Positions 13,067-24,025 of a DNA stretch of 64,000 nt are shown here, piece by piece (positions within the stretch are counted from its first letter, which is position 1; every line of letters starts with the position of its first letter). Source of the stretch: Uranotaenia lowii (taxonomy: Eukaryota; Arthropoda; Insecta; Diptera; Culicidae); the NCBI RefSeq assembly GCF_029784155.1, contig NC_073693.1:139799988-139863987 (forward strand). Direction: 5' to 3'. The notes under the pieces were generated by a model. That model was given only the letters and a program-made list of their open reading frames with translations. It did not search any database and was not told the origin of the DNA. Made by a program: the position numbers and the translations under genes.

Positions 13067-14630
13067 CGCGTTTTTTTTATTAGTTTCATTATTGCTAGAA
13101 TTTAAGTGTTTTTTTGTTTTCTATGAATTTTTTATTGATTTCTCAAATAAACTTTTTTTTCCGTTTTTCCGTTTCTGTTAACTATAATGATGATATAAAT
13201 GTTACGATGTGTACGGTTATTCCTCACGCAGCCAAAAGTAGTCAAAAATAATATAGAAAGGTTATATGAAAAATGGCAATTTTGGTCAAGTTCAAATGTA
13301 AATAAAATGCTTTAAACAAAAAACACCTCTCCAGTTTTTTGATATAATGTAGATTTTAACATGTTCTTTCAAACGAATTAAAGTTTGATTTTTTTGGTTT
13401 GCTCCATTTGAAGTTATGGCTCTTACAAAACGGCCATTTTTGAACACAAAATTCATGATAACTGCGAATCAAAAGCAGATATTAGAAATCTGTTTGCTAC
13501 AAAAGATGAGCATATTGATTTGCTAAATGCTTGCCGAACACATGGTTTTGATAAATTGATACCCAACAAAGTTATAACAAAAAAACTTGTTTTTGTTGGA
13601 CCACCCTAACTTGTACACAAAAAATCATCATAAAACCTAAACGTTAATAGATAGACATTCAAAGTCTTCTACAAAGTTTCATCAATTATGTTGTTCTACA
13701 TAATTGCTGAACATGATACAGCACTATCTCCTTACAGTAAAAAAAATAATTTTCGTATCTAAAGAGTTTTATGAACCACCCTAAAAATGTTTCATTCAAA
13801 AATAGCGCCTTGAAATGATGTACAACTTTGTCTTGGACACCAAATGTCTTAAACCTAAGGCAAGAGCGCAAATAATTGTTTCCCGCTAAATTTCATTTCT
13901 GGACCACTGTGCAGTGGCATTTTAATCCAGCTTCCAAAAATCGTTGAATAGGCAAAACATTCTCTCTCTTTCTCAATTTCACCTTATCGTATCAGATAGG
14001 TCACAATGATGGTGATGACAATCGAATACGTTACCACAAGGCCACGCCTAGATGTTATTCTAACTGAAACTAAAACTCGAAATGATATGATATGATTTTA
14101 TAGCATATCTGCAAGCGCACCCATCAGCAAGGAAGAAAGCACCTCGGTACACTTTAACTTAGTTATTCTCGATTAGAGTTGGAATTCAAAATGTATAGTT
14201 TGAAAATGAAATGTAGAAAATACAAAGTCCCTCTTCTCAATTTGAATCAATTTGAAAAATCTGTAAATGAAGCATTTCGAGTTCAATGATTTAAGGTGGA
14301 TATGAGTAGTCAATCAAGCTAAGCTAAGCTAAGCTTAGTAAATCACGATTAGAGTTCGTTTGTGCCCTTTTGGTGACTTTAAGTCCCTTAAAACGTACAT
14401 ATATAACTCTTTTGCAACTTTCAAGTTCATTGATGAGAACATAAAGTTCATTCATGGGAATTGGGCAAAACATAACACCTACAACGTACATATAAATCTT
14501 TTTTGCTACTTTCAAGTTCATTAATGAGTACTTAAGCTCACTAAAGGAAATTGGACAGTTGTTTCTCTTTATCAACCAATATGTAGACCTTCTTTCAAGT
14601 AAATATGTGACTTTCGGTCGCTCGGACCAT
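13067..14630. other. No gene; probable 3' flank of the Transib-like element, end near 13911
   Basis: AT-rich sequence after the transposase fragment. At 13901-13911 it reads GGACCACTGTG, whose complement begins CACAGTG, the RAG recombination-signal heptamer and the type of terminus reported for Transib elements. That makes 13911 a plausible right end. No matching left end was found close to the pseudogene. The tract 14300-14600 has a small direct repeat around CTTTCAAGTTCATTRATGAG. Confidence 0.4.
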
Positions 14631-15998
14631 TAAACTGAGTTGATTTCGGGTCAAACCCTGGGGTCTTTTTAAGACCGTTTTATTTTGGTTCAAACCTCAT
14701 CCTGTTACCAAACAGTGTAACAAATGGTTTTTTTTGTTGTTAATTGACGTGTTTGGTAGTTTTAGTTTTTAGTTTTTTTCAGTGTATTCTTCAATCCCTT
14801 CCATTATCCCTTTTTGTTTCCATTTTGCGGCATGGGTCAGTATTGAAGGCTGATGTTGTGAAAACGCATCTAGCAACACTGGGCAGAAAAGAGGGAAAAC
14901 GACACGGAAGAAGGAATTCGGGGCAGAAAGTTTGAGACCGTCAGCAAAATCGGTCGTAGATACGAACGCGCGCATCCGGGTGAACCATCATCACGAACAC
15001 CTCGTGGTCCGGCAGATTGATCAGGAGGCCAGGGACACCGGTCCTCAAGATCCGGAGTTTACCAGCCGTGAGGGCTCAGGTGTCGTTGCTCCGTTGCGGA
15101 GTAACCCAGAAGTCTCCTCGAGAACAGCCGACCACGTGTCAGGCATTCCTCCGTCACCACAGGAATCGCCACGCCAAATAACCACTGGTCATCAAATCCA
15201 GGAAGAAGTCGATCGCTGCAGCTCCATTCCCGGTCATACGAATCGAGGGTCCGCCAGTCACCCGTCGCCGGAAATCCCGGTGTTGGTTCTGTGTCCGCCA
15301 TTACCACCGGAAGCAACAGGAAGGCCCACGTGTTCCGAAGTCACTACCAGGTATGATCAACTCAGCACACATCCGTACCCTAACGCCGTATGTTGACCCT
15401 TATCCTTCTACACTGAAAACCCGAATATATGAATAAAATGTAATTTTTTCCTCTTTATGCACGTCAATCCGAAATCCCAGTCTATTTCTGTTCTACCAAA
15501 GTCCGCTGTTGAGTGACCGTTATCGTTGTCGAGAGTCCGCCACAGACAAGTGTAGCTGATCCTGAGAAGGAACAGTCCGGTTGAGCTAGTCGGCTGTTAC
15601 AATCCATAATTTTTTGGAAAATGTTTAAGTAACCTTTACATGAGTAAAGTTGAACTTTTAGGTTTGTATGGTATAATTAAATATTTTGTACTGAAAAAAT
15701 CAACATCATTTTTGTGTATTCTGTGTAATCGAGGCTGCTAATGGTTTATGTGCCAATTTATAAATTATCTAAAGGAAATGTTCCGCTGAACAAACTTTAT
15801 CCAAGATCGTTAATTCGTATATTAATAGCCAAAACACTTATTAGCTATTTAACAGGGGTGACTTTTGGCATTGATAAAAAATCAATTCAATTGACATCAC
15901 CGCTACTGCATCGCGTAATATTGCATGAAAAGTAGTCATGCAATACTTCGCTAGACAGCCAGCAGTGATGTCAATTGAATTTATTGTTTTTATTGCCT
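14631..15998 (+). mobile_element. Foldback element copy 1, interrupted and truncated
   Basis: This is a diverged copy of the foldback at 31617-32434. Its left arm starts TAAACTGAGTTGATTT at 14631, continues to 14702, is broken by the LTR insertion, and resumes at 15602. The shared text includes ACATGAGTAAA, GGCATTGATAAA, the central hairpin around TATTGCATGA...TCATGCAATAC and the start of the right arm at 15968. The right arm stops near 15998, about 40 bp before the second DD37E element, and does not resume beyond it. Confidence 0.85.
14703..15601 (+). mobile_element. Solo LTR-like insertion (899 bp) in the foldback
   Basis: Comparison with the intact foldback locates the insertion exactly: sequence from TGTTACC (14703) to TGTTACA (15601) is extra, starts with TG, ends with CA and is flanked by a duplicated ATCC (14699-14702 and 15602-15605). 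This is the signature of an LTR, probably a solo LTR left after recombination. An AATAAA lies near 15432. The interior is GC-rich and has an open frame at 14932-15396 of unknown meaning (no domain recognised). A 4-bp target duplication suits Ty3/gypsy or BEL/Pao elements; the class is not decided. Confidence 0.75.
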
Positions 15999-16038
15999 GT
16001 TAATTAAGTAAAAAATTATCGTTCAAAAAATAATTTTA

Positions 16039-17350
16039 GTGTAAAGTCTGCTGCATTTAATATTGGAACACAAACAATTGCGTGTAGTTCGATCATTTAT
16101 TAACGAATTCATAATTTGTTTTTCATCCAAATGTAGCATTTTCTTTACTCTTTCATAAAAAAAATTAAAAAAATTATTCATTGCTGTTTCGAAGAAATTC
16201 TCGTACTTTTCCCGTAATACGGCACATTAGGCGGCGCACACCCTTTTCGTCCACCGTTTTGGCGATTTGATTCCACCAGTTCTTCATTTGAGTCATGTTC
16301 CTAACAAGTTTTCCCTTTGCCTTAAGCCTCCGATTCGTGATTGCCCAGTATTTCTCTATTGGCCGGAACTGGGGGCAGTTTGGGGGGTTGAGGTCCTTCG
16401 GTATTACGCTGACCCCGTTCGTTGCGTACCATTCCATAACCGTTTTGCTGTAATGGCAGCTGGCGAGGTCCGGCCAAAACATTACTGGACGGTCGTGGGC
16501 ACGAATAAACGGCAGAATCCGTTTCTGTAGGCACTCTTTTTTGTAGACTTCTGATGTCATTGTCTTGTCAGTGAGAAAGACTTTGGTTTTCTGTCCACAA
16601 CTGCATATCCCCTGCCAAATCATGTACTTGCGGGCGAATTTATCCGCAAACACGAACTTAAATTTTGCAGGTACATCCCCCCGAGCCGTCGCCAAATAAA
16701 ATTTTTGACCTGAGATTTGCCCAAAGTCCGCCTTCACGTAGGTCTCATCGTCCATCAGAATACATCCGTCGAACTTGGTCAGCACTTGGTCGTACAGCTT
16801 TCGAGCACGGATTCTGGCCACATTGTTCTGCTTCAGCGTCCGATTTGGCTGTTTGCTGGCTCGGAATGACCTTATTCCTTCCCGGAGACGAATTCGTCGC
16901 ACCGTACTGTGAGCGGCCTGGAACTTATTGGCCAAATCGCGGTCTGAAGATTGGGATTCCTCTTGACGGCCTTGATGACTTTCCCACGCAGTTTCCGGTC
17001 GACAGTTCCACTCCGACGCTTCGAATGCGGCTTCCGAACCGTCGTCAATGTTTCCTTGTACTGCTTGATAACACGCCATACGGTATTTCTGGGCATTTTA
17101 AGCTGTTTAGCTAGCTTCGATGCCGACGACAATGGATTTTCAAGAAAACTGTGCACAATTTGATCTCTCCGTTCGGCTTCCATGGCGGTTGTTTACAAAA
17201 TGCTATCGTTTGGTGTTATGACATAAATACATGGTGAAAGGTAATGAATTTCCCGACACGTGGGTGAAAAAAGTTTCCAAATCCGTCCACTAGGAGCGCC
17301 ACAATGAGCAAAAGAATTTGTTCCAATATTAAATGAAGCAGACTTTACAC
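16039..17350 (-). mobile_element. DD37E element, copy 2 (distinct subfamily)
   Basis: A 1.31-kb element with terminal inverted repeats of about 30 bp: GTGTAAAGTCTGCTGCATTT at the left (16039) and its near-perfect complement ending GACTTTACAC at the right (17350). A TA precedes the left end; the right flank reads TG, presumably a mutated TA. The termini differ from copies 1 and 3, so this is a different subfamily. It contains an almost intact transposase frame on the minus strand. Confidence 0.88.
16174..17183 (-). pseudogene. DD37E transposase with one frameshift
   Basis: The ATG at 17183 opens a frame giving the N-terminal helix-turn-helix (SSASKLAKQLKMPRNTVWRV). Near 16950 the frame shifts and continues to the stop at 16174 with RDLANKFQAAHSTVRRI, then the DDE core: ILMDDETYVKADF, FWPDLASCHYSKTVMEW and FRPIEKYWAI. 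Thirty-seven residues lie between the D of WPD and the E of PIE. The joined protein would be about 335 residues, the normal length for the family. All three catalytic residues are present; a single frame break is the only obvious lesion, so this is the youngest of the three copies. Confidence 0.9.
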
Positions 17351-17351
17351 T

Positions 17352-19243
17352 GAACAGGTTTGAATGCCAGAGTAGCTCACGGTGTGTTTCGTAGAAGGAC
17401 TTAAAGAAAAAAAATACAGTAACGCTAGTTTTTGCATGGGCAGAAAGTAGAGCTTTTCCCGGTTCATTTCCACCAGAAATTAAAATATTTGGTCGGTGAC
17501 CCCCCATACAAATTTTTTTTTCAAAATTTTCTATTTGAAATCTTTATCAAATATACATATATTTCTAGTGTTTTTGAATTTCAGAGGTGCTTAGTTTACT
17601 TAGTTCTTACTTTCAATATTTTCAAATTAAACTCAACAATCATATCGAAAACTTTGAAAAATTTTAAAAATTATTTCAAACTAGTTACAGAGCTATTAAA
17701 ACGAAGAAAATTGCATAAAAATATCTTTTAATCCTGAAATTTATAAACAGCAAGCAAATCCTGTCAGCAGTCTGAGAGGGTAAAATTATCTGAAATTTTA
17801 AAAATTATTTGGAATAATTTGAATCTATTTGAATCCGTTATCTTTATATATTCTGCTTGTGGAAACACTGCAGAGTATTTCATTTAAAAAGAATTAAGAA
17901 AATCAGTTAATACAAGAAACTGCTATAACCTTTTTGTGATAACGCTTATCGTGTTGCGCTCTGGAGTAGAAACGTTTGTCTTAATTCAAGCTTTTAAAAA
18001 ATAGAAAAAAAATCAATATTCAAAAGTAAATGATTTGTTAAAAACAATTTGTGATAAGAATTCAGTTTTCATACTTTTCCTGAGTCAAATGTCCAAAATC
18101 TCATTCGCACTTCAGACTCAATGCAAAACAGTTCAGCAGTTTAATCACTGATTAATCTTGCTCAAATTTTGCATGTTATTTTCTTTTCATAAAATGATTA
18201 TTATCAAGCTGGAGTGTTTTATAAGTCATTTTATTTCTATTTTGAGTGCCGATTTTAGTAACTCTCCTGTACTCTGTGATTCTCACATTTTATTCAAAGA
18301 GCAAGCATTACTTGTAAAGTTAAATAATCCTAGCTCTTACAGTTCTCAACCCACTATACTATTACAATAATCTCTTGTATTCTTTATTTTAAATTGAATT
18401 TTGAAGTTTTTAGGATTTTTTTTAAATGGATGAATCTAATCTAAAACTGTGATATATTTGAAATTACCCAAAAAATTGCATTTCTATCTAATTGTCGATC
18501 TTAAATTTACAAAAATCAACAGTATTGTTGGCAAAAGTGAATTGAAAATGATCGACAGCGAACTAGCCTGAAACGCGTTAGATTCATCATGTTTTGTTCT
18601 TCCCATACTTATTTTAGTTTTTCTACTGAACACTGCAGTCATTTTCTATTATTTAAAAAAACAGTAATGAAGCATTAATGTAACAGGAAAAAAATCATAA
18701 TTTCTTCAATTTTATACCAGTTGTGGTAAAAACCTCTAGAAATCATAATTTTGAATTAACCATAGAAATCCATGAAAACTAAAAAAAAAAATAAAGTGCA
18801 AAAATCTGGTCTAAAACTGTCGATGAAATTGAAACTTCTCCTGAAAAATTTTAGTTTCATCTTTAATCCATTTATTCAAAATTATCAACAGTGTATAAAG
18901 TCTTACGCAAAAATGAAGTTCAGATGATTGATAGAAAATTTATTCACCTTCAATATGAGGAAAAGTAATTTGAAATTTATTTTTTTGAAGCCAAAGATGT
19001 ACGGATTTCAGTGCAATTACTTTTACTTTTAACTAAATTTTGTATTTTAAATTCTATTGAAAACTGGTCTGCTGAGATTTGTTTAAATTGTAATCTTAGA
19101 TAAAACAAAATGAAAAATACTAAAACGAGTGGTATCAAACATATATTTTTTCTAAAATGCGTATTTCTATGCATACAAGTATTTTGGAATTTATTCAAAA
19201 AACAAGGTTGAAAATTTTTTTTTTAATATTTCTTTGGAAACCT
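17352..19243. other. No gene recognised
   Basis: Very AT-rich DNA with short frames only and no structural element that I can support. Confidence 0.6.
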
Positions 19244-19456
19244 ATCAAAGGATTTGGGCTTGTGATATAGCTCAGTTGGCAAGTCTGTTGTCTCCTGAGC
19301 CGATGTCCGTGAGTTCGAGCCCAAGAGTAAACATCGAACGCAGTTGTACCGGATAAGTTTTTCAATAACGATCCGCCAACTGCAACGTTGATAAAGTCGC
19401 GAATGCCATAAAGATGGTAAAACGACTATAATCGAAACAAAAAAAAATCAAAGGAT
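19244..19456 (+). mobile_element. tRNA-derived SINE, full-length, with target duplication
   Basis: The head has a pol III A box TAGCTCAGTTGG (19268-19279) and a B box GAGTTCGAGCC (19311-19321) at tRNA-like spacing, followed by a unique body (CCGGATAAGTTTTTCAATAA, CGATCCGCCAACTGC) and a tail GACTATAATCGAAAC then poly(A). Direct repeats ATCAAAGGAT flank it at 19244-19253 and 19447-19456. It is a retroposon, not a tRNA gene: there is no closed cloverleaf. It resembles the tRNA-related SINEs described from Aedes and Culex, but I do not assign a named family. Confidence 0.9.
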
Positions 19457-22237
19457 GTTGGACTATTCTTATTCATTTATCTTAAAATTTCATTGAATCA
19501 GAAAAAGTTTTACAAGAATACACATATGAATGTAAATATAGGTTTCATTTGGATATCACCCATTATAACAAGGATATTCCAAATAATAAATTTCAAATAA
19601 AATGTTCATATAAAATAAGCTTTTTAGTCGAAATCACTTATATTAATAGACGTTGAAATATTTTTATGTTTCAGAATGACAAAAACTTGAATAAAAAATA
19701 AAAAAAATATGTTTTGAGGATAAAGATTGCAATTCCACTGGAATAATTTTTCAGATTGAAAATTTATAAATATAGACTATAAATCTTCAAAAAAACAAAT
19801 CCTATGGGGACTCACCGACCAAATATTTTAATTTTGCCTGGAAATGACTCAGAAAAGCCTAAATTTTCAATTTCTGAAAAAAATAGAGTTACTGTTTTTT
19901 TTTTCTTTTAAACATTTTCTAGAAACACACCGTGAGCTCGAAACGTAAGGACAACTGGTGAAAAAGTATTAATCATTTAAAAACTCGTCAAAGTCAATTA
20001 GGTCATTTGCAACCTATCGCGGCGATAAACAAAAAATCCGATAATAAAAATGCAACACATTGCAACAAAAACTGATGAACTTGTGTTGTTGAATTAACAA
20101 GTATTTCAAGTTTAGTAAATAGCTCGAGTCGCAATGTGGAATTTGAATGAAATATTTGTTATAATACATGCTTGAAAATCAACTGCAAAGCTAGAAGATT
20201 AATTTTAGTTGGCAGTGGGGTAAAAGTAATTTATTGGGAGACACTTTTGGCTAGTGTTATGGTGAACCATAATAGTTACTTCTCTTCCTATAACTTCTTT
20301 CAGTTCCTATTGGAAGCTTTCAGTTCATAAGAAGGCATGATCATGTTTGGTTTAACGGCGACAAAAAATTACTAACTATCTTGAAGAAATAAAGAAATTG
20401 TAAAATAACGAATGAATAAAGGTTGATTCTTTTACCATTCATAATTATTCGTACGAAATTCTTTGAACGAAATTAAGACAAATATCGATAATATTTGAAA
20501 AAGTAATTGACTCCAAAAGCACATGTGAAACCTGTAAAATTTGAAATTCATCAAGACGCTTTGCATCTAAAAGAAATCATGAAATGAGTAATAGAATTTA
20601 GAAGATGCTGTAACCTAAGGAATAATTCAAAAAAAAATACATCTTATGCCCCAATATTACTCCAAAGTCTTGAGTTTTCAGTCTAGGATGCAATTCAAAA
20701 GTTATTCTTTGCATTTGTTTTTTAGTGAAATAAACTGTAAAATTTAAAAGAACTGAAGGATATAATTGAAAAACAAAGACTGTCTTGTTTAAAGGACACG
20801 AAAAACATTGTTTTGCAAATTTAACATCATTTTCAATGACTGAGAAAACATTATAATAGGGTTGGGTTGAATTCTACCCGTAAAATCTCACTAAAATTAA
20901 CAGAAGTAACATTAAGGAACGGACTAACCAGAAATGCTAAATAAAATGCCAATCGAAGATAATGGATACAATTTTTAATGGTTCTATTGGCTTAAAACAG
21001 TAAACAAGTGTAACCAGAACCATTTTCTTTTGAAAATAAAATGGATTTGAAGACTACTATAAAACTTTTTTAGTCTTATGAAAACAAATTATTTTTACTC
21101 AAATACAGGTTTAACAAGAGCTATTTCATCGAAAAATTGTTACGAACCGGACTTTTCCTTCCGTTTTGTGCAATAAAGTTCAATTCCTCTTTCGTTCAGG
21201 GAAACTGAAATTCACTGGATCGTTTTTTTACTGTTCGTCCATAAGTCAGCAATTTTCGAAACGGTTTATAATCGTTCAAATTTTAATTTCATTAAATTCA
21301 GTTTTATAGGTGCTAAATTTTAGTCCTCTGAGTTAATTGCAACAGATTGAAAAGCAAATATCGAAATCCAATACACCAGCTAGATTGTCCATGTGAACTA
21401 TCAAAAATCTTATTCTGTTATGTTGGCTAGTTTTAGTAAAAACAATTATGATTCATCAGCTTCAAAAACTTCAACGAAATTTGAGCAAATTACCACGCCT
21501 GAACCTGCAAGAATGTGCTAGCATAAAATAAACCCTCATTAAATAATTGTTAAATGCAAAACAAATTTAATTGGAGATCACTCAATAAGAAAGTAAATTT
21601 TGAACCTTAGCACTGTTCGGTGGGTGAGAGAAATCTAAAGTTTGAACGATTTTTTTCTTATTTGCATCCAGTCTTCCTGCTTTGGGTTTCGACCACAGAC
21701 TTTCAAATTTGCCCTACTGCCCCTGAGAAGCGTTGAGCGTTTTATTTTCTAAATTTTATTAGAGAACTTGCATTCCGAGAACGTTGAACAATTTCCAGAA
21801 CAATTTTTTTCCAATATACCCTACTGTAAGGTTTTTATAATCAACGGAAAATAATGCTCAAATCTTAACAAAAATGTAAAGGAATGACAAGTGGAATTTG
21901 GCTACACTAACCTGGAACAAATCAATTTTGAATTTTAAAAATCAGTTAGTCTGAGAATGATTAGTGCAGTGATCAATTTTCAGTATAAGAGATAAAGCTA
22001 ATGGTTGAAAGGGCTTTGAACTAAAATTTATGTTAAATTAACGTACCGAATCAATAAATGAAACGATTATTAAATTCACATCTTAATTATTTTACCATTT
22101 TTATATAACTCTTACAATTGATCACGTATTTCTCACGTATTATGATTCTGAATTCAGAATCTGAATGCTTCTTAAAAATTTCTACCCGCTCATTTTCAAC
22201 ACCTATAAATCACGGTGATTAATCTTAATTAATAGAA
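19457..22237. other. No gene recognised
   Basis: AT-rich DNA without recognisable coding sequence. Near 22142-22165 a lone cluster of GAATTCAGAATCTGAATG is related to the satellite unit that starts about 75 bp further on. Confidence 0.6.
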
Positions 22238-22330
22238 TCTGAGTTCTAAATCTGAGTTCTGAATCTGAATTCTGAATCTGAATTCTGAATCTGAATTCTG
22301 AATCTGAATCTGAATTCTGAATCTGAATTC

Positions 22331-22905
22331 TTTTTTTTTTTTTTTTGGTACGATTTATTTAACGAGGGATTAACCTGCAGTTTTCACCCTCGAGAAATTT
22401 GTTTTGGATTTACATTTAAATCTCGTTGAATAGTTTACACTGTTTTAAAAATTGTATCACTTTTTTCTCCTTTGTTCGGTCGTTTTCTAATTTCTCCGCC
22501 AGGCTGCCTTCGGGTAGAATCAGTTGTCTTTGGTCGTCGTATTTCATACACTCCATAATTATATGCTTCACTGTCAGTTGGACACCGCATGCATCGCATA
22601 ATGGAGTTTCCTTTCCCTCCATTAAATGTTTGTGGGTCATCCTAGTGTGGCCGTTTCTCAGTCTAGTAAGGATTTTTTGCTCTCTCTTATCATTCCTATC
22701 ATTCCATTTTTCCGTAGTAGATTTTATTTCTCGAAGTTTTATATTCCGTTGGTTTTGCCAGTTTCGTTCGTGATGTAGTTTCAACATTCTTTTGATCCAT
22801 TTCAGCGCGTCCGCTTTTGGTACATTTATAGCATATCTCTCTCCGTTTCTTCCTGAGTTTGCGAGTCGATCAGCCTCTTCATTACCCAGAATACCAACGT
22901 GACCA
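22331..22905 (-). mobile_element. 5'-truncated RNase H-bearing non-LTR retrotransposon, copy A
   Basis: On the minus strand an open frame from 22904 to 22416 encodes the end of an ORF2: GHVGILGNEEADRLAN, the last motif of the RNase H domain, followed by a linker and a terminal zinc-binding motif (CDACGVQLTVKHIIMEC). A 70-bp 3' UTR and a poly(A) tail (16 T at 22331-22346 on the plus strand) complete it. Truncation lies inside RNase H. An RNase H domain excludes Jockey and points to the I, Loa/Outcast or R1 groups. It sits inside the 13-bp satellite. Confidence 0.88.
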
Positions 22906-23448
22906 ATCTGAATTCTGAATCTGAATTCTGAATCTGAATTCTGAATCTGAATTCTGAATCTGAATTCTGAATCTGAATTCTGAATCTGAATTCTGAATCT
23001 GAATTCTGAATCTGAATTCTGAATCTGAATTCTGAATCTGAATTCTGAATCTGAATTCTGAATCTGAATTCTGAATCTGAATTCTGAATCTGAATTCTGA
23101 ATCTGAATTCTGAATCTGAATTCTGAATCTGAATTCTGAATCTGAATTCTGAATCTGAATTCTGAATCTGAATTCTGAATCTGAATTCTGAATCTGAATT
23201 CTGAATCTGAATTCTGAATCTGAATTCTGAATCTGAATTCTGAATCTGAATTCTGAATCTGAATTCTGAATCTGAATTCTGAATCTGAATTCTGAATCTG
23301 AATTCTGAATCTGAATTCTGAATCTGAATTCTGAATCTGAATTCTGAATCTGAATTCTGAATCTGAATTCTGAATCTGAATTCTGAATCTGAATTCTGAA
23401 TCTGAATTCTGAATCTGAATTCTGAATCTGAATTCTGAATCTGAATTC

Positions 23449-24025
23449 TTTTTTTTTTTTTTTTTTGGTACGATTTATTTAACGAGGGATTAACCTGCAG
23501 TTTTCACCCTCGAGAAATTTGTTTTGGATTTACATTTAAATCTCGTTGAATAGTTTACACTGTTTTAAAAATTGTATCACTTTTTTCTCCTTTGTTCGGT
23601 CGTTTTCTAATTTCTCCGCCAGGCTGCCTTCGGGTAGAATCAGTTGTCTTTGGTCGTCGTATTTCATACACTCCATAATTATATGCTTCACTGTCAGTTG
23701 GACACCGCATGCATCGCATAATGGAGTTTCCTTTCCCTCCATTAAATGTTTGTGGGTCATCCTAGTGTGGCCGTTTCTCAGTCTAGTAAGGATTTTTTGC
23801 TCTCTCTTATCATTCCTATCATTCCATTTTTCCGTAGTAGATTTTATTTCTCGAAGTTTTATATTCCGTTGGTTTTGCCAGTTTCGTTCGTGATGTAGTT
23901 TCAACATTCTTTTGATCCATTTCAGCGCGTCCGCTTTTGGTACATTTATAGCATATCTCTCTCCGTTTCTTCCTGAGTTTGCGAGTCGATCAGCCTCTTC
24001 ATTACCCAGAATACCAACGTGACCA
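23449..24025 (-). mobile_element. 5'-truncated RNase H-bearing retrotransposon, copy B
   Basis: It reads identically to copy A throughout, with the same truncation point and the same open frame (24024-23536), displaced by exactly 1120 bp. Only the poly(A) tract differs (18 versus 16 T). Two independent insertions would not share the truncation, so this copy arose by duplication of a satellite block containing copy A. Confidence 0.9.

Noticed and set aside
6458..13911. A single 7.4-kb Transib element from CACAGTG at 6458 to CACTGTG at 13911
   Set aside because: The flanking five bases do not match and the interval contains unrelated repeats, so the two ends are probably from separate copies.
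19257..19330. tRNA gene (also at 51441-51515)
   Set aside because: A and B boxes are present, but there is no proper acceptor or anticodon stem, and the SINE body, poly(A) and target duplication show a retroposon.
22426..22773. Plus-strand 115-codon frames at 22426-22773 and 23546-23893
   Set aside because: They are opposite-strand shadows of the retrotransposon ORF2 tail.
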